NCBI RefSeq assembly: GCF_958295425.1
Contig: NC_081149.1
Coordinates: 10,297,654-10,361,653, forward strand
Direction: 5' to 3'
DNA: 64,000 nucleotides
From: Solea solea
Lineage: Eukaryota > Chordata > Actinopteri > Pleuronectiformes > Soleidae
The position numbers and the translations under genes were made by a program. Each line of letters begins with the position of its first letter. Position 1 is the stretch's first letter. Under the pieces are notes generated by a model that saw only the letters and a program-made list of their open reading frames with translations, was not told the origin of the DNA and searched no databases. Shown here one piece after another: positions 57,541 to 64,000 of this stretch.

Positions 57541-59084
57541 GTGTATTCCTGAATGCATGTTAGTCTCTACCAGTCTGGTCGTTCCCAGTGCTCTTCTACC
57601 AAAAGCTGCTTTTACAGTGCCCCAATATGTGTATTTTGGGGGATACATGACATAGACAATAGCAGTAAATTTAAGATCCTTCCACCACTCTATAAAGGTA
57701 TTCAGTCTCAAGTGGTTAAGCTCAGTAGGAAAGGGTGTCCCCCTTTGTTGAGACCTGCAATTATCCTGCCATTTCTGTGGGTCTTAATATCGCTTCTCAT
57801 GCTGTCCCTTTAGTTTCACTGCAGTGCTTCAGCGTGTTGCAGTATGAATCTTTGTCCTTTTTTTTTTTTTTTGAGCCTTTTCATTTGTGTGTATTCTCTG
57901 CACTTTACTGCTGCGTGGGTGAGGCGCAGGGAAGGGAGGGACTGACAATGCATTGTGGAGCAGAGTGCAGTTGTGGCTGCAAGGGAAAGGGTGGAGGTGA
58001 TTACTTTGAGTGGATGTTTTTAGGCAAGGAAAGGAGGAGAATCCATGGCAGAGGCAGCTTCTGTGGAAGGGACCATAGCAGTAAAGTCAGGACATTGCCT
58101 TTTTTTGTAAGAACCTTAAATTGAATTTTCTATTTTGTAGGAAAAGAAATTCCTCTAATATGGACCTTCCCTCAAAGTGAAAGCAATGTTCCTCCTGCTT
58201 TGGCTACTTCACACGAGCACTTCCAATTTAGTTCACCTGAAACACATTATTCTTGTGTTTAGTTTCATGGAGTCTCGACGTATTTCATTTTGCATTTCAG
58301 TTTGATTCTTCTCCTCCTTTCTTTGTTATATAGAATGCACTTTCTACTAAAATTCTTGGCTAGTTAAGATAAAATAACATTGTATATTCTTTAAAGATGT
58401 TTTAAAAAAAAAATCAATATACTTTTTTCCCCTTTGTATTTTTAACCACTTAATGTAGCATTGCGTATTTTATTATTGTATCTGGTACAAAATGTGCAGC
58501 TTTATAATGTCCTGGTTTGTCTTTTTTTGTATGTTACCTGGAGAATTGAGGAGAAGTGGGGGGGAAAAGTTGGGCCTTTTTTGATAATATACATTTAACT
58601 GACTGCTAACTTTGAGAAGTAAAGACAAGTAGCCATGATTATCACATTTGTCACATTTGTGTGTCTCTGTGCATGTGTTATCTTCACTGAAAACAGAAAA
58701 CCTGGAGCTGGATAAGTTGACAGGTTCAGGTAACGTTAATGTTACAGTTGACTATAAAGCTTTATATTTCAACGGGCTTGTGCTACTGCACATGAATGAA
58801 TTGCTTTTCACTCATTGGTTCGATTCTGACCAACAGTGACTTCTCGCTGCACACGACGTTGAAGGTTCAACAACCGTCCTTTGTTTTGTTTTGCTTTGTT
58901 TTGACAGGGCAAGTCGAGGTCCTCTTATTTATGACCACTTCCTCTTCTTTTAATGTTCACGTGCAAAAACATTGATTTGGCAAGGTTTTGTTTTTAAAGC
59001 AGAATGACATGCAAGATCCTTGCGGTCGGTTTTTCTGTCACCACAGGCGGTGACCTCGGGTGATCTGGATCTGCTTCGACTGTA

Positions 59085-59240
59085 TCTTTAAAATCAGAGA
59101 AGGCTTCATAAACAGTAGGATCATGGATGTCCAGAAGGAGGACATGAGGACAGTTGGTGTAACAGAGGAGGACACAAGGGATAGATGTTGGCAGATGTGG
59201 TGACCACTTCAGAAAGGAAGAAATAATTGATTTCTAATTC
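59085..59240 (+). pseudogene. Degraded LINE ORF2 terminus
   Basis: Short broken frame MDVQKEDMRTVGVTEEDTRD (from 59123) resembles the C-terminal end of a common teleost LINE ORF2 (VKEDM..VGVTEEDARD type, from memory). It is followed quickly by stops. Confidence 0.4.
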
Positions 59241-60785
59241 CTCAACTCAACATGTACAGTGTTTTTAGTTTCCTTGCTAAAATACCTACTGTGCGCTCAG
59301 GTAGTTTTTAGATGGTGCATCAATGAGTCACATAGTCCTAGAAGGCCGTGTGTGCAGAGAAAAGTGCGAGTGATTCACTGATGGTGAGTGGGTGGTCAGG
59401 TACCAAAGCTCACTTCATGAGCAGAGAAGATAATAACAGCGTTGGTACATCTCCATTCCCATTTGGGTTTAAAAGTATCGTCAGCCACCCCAGCTGTTAG
59501 TCATTATGCCTTGCGGTGTAGAGGAGTGGGGGGGGGGCGGGCATGTCTGTCAGCAGGTAGATAAGGAGATGAGGCTTCAGTCGTGTCTTCAGTCACGTGA
59601 TTGCTGCCCTCAAAGTTTGCTCTTGTGGTTCTTTAATCGCAATGGACACACAAGATTTTATCCTGCTGGTGGTTCTCAAACTTTTCATACCAAGAGCCAC
59701 CTGAGAAAATATTGAGCTCTCGAAGTAACACTATTATCACCAACGTTAAAATACGAGGATGAAATAATAAATAATAGGATGAGCAAAGTCCGCTCCGGAC
59801 TTTTCACAGGAGGCAGATTTATTCCCTAAAAGTTAATTTGCTTTCTCATCATCCTCCTCTTCCTCAAATATACTTCACACACTGGTATAGTGAAATTAGA
59901 TTAAGATGGAGCAAGAGATAATATGACTCTTATATAACTATATTTTCTACGCACTCTGGTCAGAATTCATCAGCTCCACTCCGATGACATACCCTGGTAA
60001 ATACAGTAAAACAGTCATTTTCCTCCAAGTACCTCCAGAGGAAGCTTGTGACCACTTGTGTCTTGTCTTGTGGAAAAACAATCAACCAACATAAACTCCC
60101 ATGCTGTGATTATCATAATAAAAATATAACATGCCTCATTTTTACATACAAAAACCCCTCCATTACAATAAAAAAAAAAGTCAAATGCGTTCACGCGTTG
60201 CTGATTAAGCCTCGTCAGCTTCTCACGACTCGTTCAGTTGCGTTCAGACCTCATGCCGCTTAGTGAATTTGGGCGCTGCACACAGGAAGTGATTAGCTTC
60301 ATGCTGAGGCAGATGAAGACAGCGGTGTGTTGGTAATGTGAAACAGCTGCAGACAGGTTGGAGTATGACTGAAAACATACAACAACAAAAAAAGTATGAC
60401 GAGTATTAAGGCCACGCGTGACGCAAAAAATGTACAGTTTAAAGTCGACATGTCAAAATTAAACTTGATATTTGGGGAGCAAAGTTGGAATGGCGTGTCT
60501 AGAATAAAGTCGACATGTCCATCAGAGGGCGCCACAGAAGCTGCCACTGAATCTGGGCGGTCAGTCTCTGACATAGTTGGATTTTTGACCTGATGAAACT
60601 CTTTTCTTGACAGGACGCAGTAAAATATCAATAACGTCAAGTCTCTCTCTCTTTGGTGCTGTTACCAACTGACTGTCCAGATTCAGCGGTCGCTCTCTAC
60701 GATGGACGCGTCGAGATGAAAGTCGCCATGTCGACAAACAATTGTACTGAATTCTACTGTTCAAAAAACAACAACAAAAACCGTT

Positions 60786-60807
60786 GCCCCCCCCCCCCCC
60801 CCCCCCC
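60786..60807 (+). repeat. Poly-C tract
   Basis: About 22 consecutive C residues. Likely length-variable and a weak spot for sequencing accuracy. Confidence 0.9.
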
Positions 60808-61351
60808 CAACCACACACACAAACCCCTGAGCTGCTGGTGAGTACACACAAGGTCAGGTCTGATAGTATTGTTTGACAGAATATGACAGAAGGACACATT
60901 TCTGTTGACGAAGAATGAATAGAAAAACAACAACTGAAAGTTGCGCACTGCAGCTTTAACTTTGTCCCAGTGTCCTTCACACAGGATGTCAGCGATCACA
61001 GCCACAGAACACACAATCTTTGCTGGATGTGAAGTCTGTTTTATTAGAAGTGTAATACAAATATTTCCATGTGACTTTAACCACTGCTGTGCTCTGTTTT
61101 CACAGAAACCAGGGTCCAGGAAACCCGGGGTTAAAAATACTCACTTTTGCGGACTGGACCTCGTCTCTTTTCTTGGAGCTGCCACTGACCACAGATATTT
61201 ATGCCCTCAGTGCCTCAGTGCACCTTTGTCAACGTTGGGTGAGAAACACTGGTGTTTACCTGCAGATGTGACGCGAGAACAAACGTTCATTTGACTCAAA
61301 CATACACACATTTATTCCAGCGGATTTTTACAGGAAACAGAATATTTACTC

Positions 61352-61365
61352 TATGATCTTCTCTC

Positions 61366-61418
<53 letters not shown>
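61352..61418 (+). repeat. (TC)n microsatellite upstream of the phospho1 promoter
   Basis: About 67 bases of nearly pure TC, roughly 115 bases upstream of a TATA-like box. GAGA-type tracts often lie in promoters. Confidence 0.9.
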
Positions 61419-61421
<3 letters not shown>

Positions 61422-61439
61422 CTTCTTCTTCTCTCGAAA

Positions 61440-61614
61440 AGTGGCGTGAACGCGCGCAGTGGGCTGTTATTACATGGGCGGACTTGCTGGCGCGGTCACG
61501 CTCACAGCGGCTCCCGTGGTTTTGCCGGTCACATAAAAGCGCGCGTCCCAAACGGGCGACCGGAATCAACTGTCGGTACTTTCAGCGAGACCGGATCACA
61601 CCGAACCGACACTG
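61440..61614 (+). promoter_or_regulatory. phospho1: Probable phospho1 promoter and non-coding first exon
   Basis: CpG-containing patch with a TATA-like ACATAAAAGC at 61531-61540, then about 75 bases to a donor, ACACTG|GTAATA (exon end 61614). A second candidate 5' exon is 62891-62954, flanked by 'tctccacag' and GTAAGC. The coding exon follows an acceptor at 63505-63506. The assignment rests on spacing and splice signals. Confidence 0.45.
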
Positions 61615-63040
61615 GTAATATTTTATTCTCTACATTTCAAAACTACATTAGATTACATTAGCCTGTACACATAGACATAATAATGTATGTGTGTAATAGA
61701 GATAATCAGATTAAGATAGTCGGAATACGTATAATTTAAATAAAGTCAGTCTTTGAAAAAGGAAATTGTCGGATTAAGACGTGGAGAGTTACATTGTCCT
61801 ATTTGGGGTTTTTGCAGCAGTGGACGTCATAGTCGGGCTATGTAGAATGAAAGCAGTAATATGAAAGGTTTATTTATAAGATTTATTCTAACAAACAAAA
61901 GATAATCTGAATAATGTTTTCTATTCAGATGACGGACAATCATTTGTGTTCAGACTGCATTTTTCCGTCTTCGTCACATTATGTCTTAATCAGATTATAA
62001 TGTGGATGTGAGTTAGACAGGACTATGAAAGTTACTAGTTTTTTGATTGTTTTTTTAGACAGCAGGAAGTGTTTCTTTTATCTTGTTAACCAGTTGAACC
62101 ACTTGTCACCTAATGTTCGATGGCTTATTGGCAGCTCTGAGGAAAGCAGACGATACACACTGCAACTGGTCAACAAGGTAAAGGAAAAACTAAAAAACGA
62201 ACCAAAAAAGTTCATTCAGTAGACATAAAATCAACGTTTACAATATAGGAATATGAATAGAATATCGTATTTTGATTATTTGATTGATTTAGTAATTTTT
62301 TATTATAATTATTCAGAATATTTGATTAAATTGTGGAATAGTCAGATTGTTGTTGTTGCATCATGTCAGACATGTAATCAGATTATATTTTATGTCCTGT
62401 TGTGGTTTTGACAACAGTAGGCAGGAATATGAGATTTGCAAACCGTGTAAACTAAATAATGTGAATGTTTGACATTTTATTCAGATTCAGGTCAGTCAGG
62501 ATCACAGGTGTTGCCAAGGTAACTGTCATATTGGATAATCAGCAGATTTGTGATCATATATCTCTGTTGTTGTTTTTTAAATATGACTTAAATGTGTTTG
62601 TCTGCAGCTACAGGTTTTATCGTATAGACTTTTTTTAAGTAATAGGATTTAAATTAGATCAGCTCAATTGATATTTTGATTCTGTGTAGGTATGTTTTTT
62701 ATTTTTTATTATTTACAAGTATAATCCCCCATTAGGCTGGTGTGACTCAGCAACTTATTTCTCGTAGCCGACATACTTTAACAAAGATAGATGGCCATGC
62801 GTGGAGCAAATGTTAGTGAATGTAGAATAAATCCATATTTGAGTGTGTGTCTCATGGAACTCGGTGTGATTTTTCTCTTTGTCTCCACAGTCCTGGTTGG
62901 ATCACGTAACGAAACACGTTAGATCTGCTGACATCATCCACAGCCCCGAACCAGGTAAGCAGCTATAGGAGCTTGGAGCACAATCTCTGCTTGTTTGTGT
63001 CAAACCGGTTTATTTGCTTGCTTGCATACTAAAATATATG

Positions 63041-63096
63041 TATGTATGTACATATGTATGTATATGTATATATATATATGTATATATATATATATA
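63041..63096 (+). repeat. (TATG/TA)n microsatellite followed by poly-C
   Basis: TATG units grade into TA. A poly-C run of about 14 follows at 63114-63127. Lies in the presumed last 5' intron of phospho1. Confidence 0.85.
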
Positions 63097-63543
63097 AATC
63101 TGCATAATAATTGCCCCCCCCCCCCCCACCTCCACCTCCTCCCCTTCTTTACTCCTTATTTTTATAGAAAGATCCATGGGTGCACTCATCTGGGCTGAAA
63201 ATGCCGTTGGTTGGCTGCTTTGCTGTCTTTATGGGTCTTTACTGTACCTTTTATTAATTTGTCATGTCTGTTTTCCTAAATTAAAATGTTTGGTTCTGTT
63301 CTATTCCCACCCCACCCCCACCCCCCGTCCATTATTCATGAATGTTTCCCAGAAAGCGTTCCTCGGTATAGCCTCCACCTGCCTGCAGGCGTGGGATGCT
63401 GGAGAGGGGGATTTGATGCCACTTGGCAACGTTAAAGAGGTGTGACATAGTCAATGATGGGAGACTCAGTCTTCAACTGCTGTTATGTCCCACCCCGTCC
63501 CCCAGGAGAGGAGGAACCTCACAGGTCCAGACGCACAGAGATC

Positions 63544-64000
63544 ATGGCCTCCCAATCGGCTCAGGTCGCCTCTGACAAGCGCTTCCTCATCTTCTTCGAC
63601 TTTGATGAGACCATCGTGGACGAGACCAGCGACGACATAGTGGTGCAGACCGCCCCGGGTCATCACCTCCCAGACTGGCTGAAGGACACCTACCAGCCAG
63701 GGCGCTACAACGAGTACATGCAGCGCGTCCTGGCCTACCTCGCAGAGCAAGGAGTCACTGAGAGTGACATTCGCAGTGCCATGGAGAAGATACCGTCCAC
63801 CCCCGGCATGCTCACCGTCTTCCAGTTCCTCCGCAACCGCCCGCCACAGGACTTTGAGGTGGTCCTGCTGTCTGATGCCAACTCCTTCTTCATCGAGTCG
63901 TGGCTCCGACGGGCAGGGGCTCGCCAGCTCTTCCATCGGATCTTCACCAACCCGGCCACCTTCAACAGGGACGGGCGCCTGGTGCTCAGACCCTTCCACT
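63544..64000 (+). CDS. phospho1: Phosphoethanolamine/phosphocholine phosphatase (PHOSPHO1), N-terminal part, truncated by window end
   Basis: The frame opens at ATG 63544 (ATCATGG) and runs 152 codons to the window edge without a stop. HAD-family motif I is DFDET with nucleophile D19 and acid/base D21. Motif II is LLSDAN, with S110 as the phosphate-binding Ser. The family blocks YNEYMQRVLAYLAEQGV and FTNPATFN are present. The DETIVDE run, the overall fit and the position next to znf652 favour PHOSPHO1 over the related PHOSPHO2. In vertebrates it frees phosphate from phosphoethanolamine and phosphocholine inside matrix vesicles during bone and cartilage mineralisation. The frame stays open upstream of the ATG to the acceptor at 63506, so a longer N-terminus is possible. 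Long antisense frames here are shadows. Confidence 0.93.
   Translation, partial: MASQSAQVASDKRFLIFFDFDETIVDETSDDIVVQTAPGHHLPDWLKDTYQPGRYNEYMQRVLAYLAEQGVTESDIRSAMEKIPSTPGMLTVFQFLRNRPPQDFEVVLLSDANSFFIESWLRRAGARQLFHRIFTNPATFNRDGRLVLRPFH

Larger units (their letters stand above)
55354..61430. other. znf652 3' UTR and intergenic DNA before phospho1
   Basis: No coding exon recognised. Contains an inverted-repeat element (55884-56278), a long TG tract (57478-57520), a degraded LINE tail (59085-59240), an hAT-like terminus word (tggttctcaaacttttcata, about 59669), an inverted repeat (60509-60735) and poly-C (60786-60807). The znf652 polyadenylation point could not be fixed. Confidence 0.5.

Noticed and set aside
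63466..63999. 177-codon antisense frame opposite phospho1
   Set aside because: Shadow of a GC-rich coding exon. The plus frame carries the HAD motifs.

Overview
The window is vertebrate nuclear DNA from a ray-finned (teleost) fish. Protein-coding genes are split into short exons by GT-AG introns. The intervening DNA is AT-rich and full of dinucleotide microsatellites and short inverted-repeat elements of the kind common in teleosts. The gene order phb - znf652 - phospho1, all on one strand, is the order I recall for human chromosome 17q21.3. There are no bacterial features, and I see no rRNA, tRNA or CRISPR.

Layout. Positions 1-12198 hold no recognisable exon; they are probably a long 5' intron of vat1 and its surroundings, with simple repeats and dispersed elements. 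Positions 12199-20359 (+) carry the last four coding exons of vat1 (MDR-family quinone-oxidoreductase-like), ending in an unusual Lys/Glu/Asp tail. Positions 20360-25940 are vat1 3' UTR or intergenic DNA. Positions 25941-30967 (-) carry a complete five-exon, 1080-codon gene. It joins an RBM43-like N-terminal half (RRM-like segment plus two KH-like/RBM43-like modules) to a RING-like zinc module and a Deltex C-terminal (DTC) domain, as in DTX3L. Positions 35754-38439 (+) hold complete prohibitin (phb, 271 aa, six coding exons). Positions 46432-55353 (+) hold complete znf652 (689 aa, five coding exons, nine zinc fingers), with a GC-rich first-exon region near 40.6-41.2 kb. Positions 63544-64000 (+) hold the N-terminal 152 codons of phospho1, cut by the window edge, with a TATA-like promoter near 61.5 kb.

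The genes are independent housekeeping, regulatory and tissue genes, not a pathway. They are a mitochondrial scaffold (phb), a transcriptional repressor (znf652), a phosphatase of skeletal mineralisation (phospho1), a membrane-associated oxidoreductase-like protein (vat1), and a probable immune or ADP-ribose-related ubiquitin-ligase-like protein. The last is the most unusual item. Its DTC domain carries Pro, Ser and Ala at the three positions that I align to the His, His/Tyr and Glu important for Deltex chemistry, and its RING is degenerate. It may be a pseudo-ligase built on an RBM43-like scaffold. The rest of the interest lies in several families of non-autonomous transposon-like elements with clear terminal inverted repeats. 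All domain and homology calls were made by eye and from memory of the families, with no database search.
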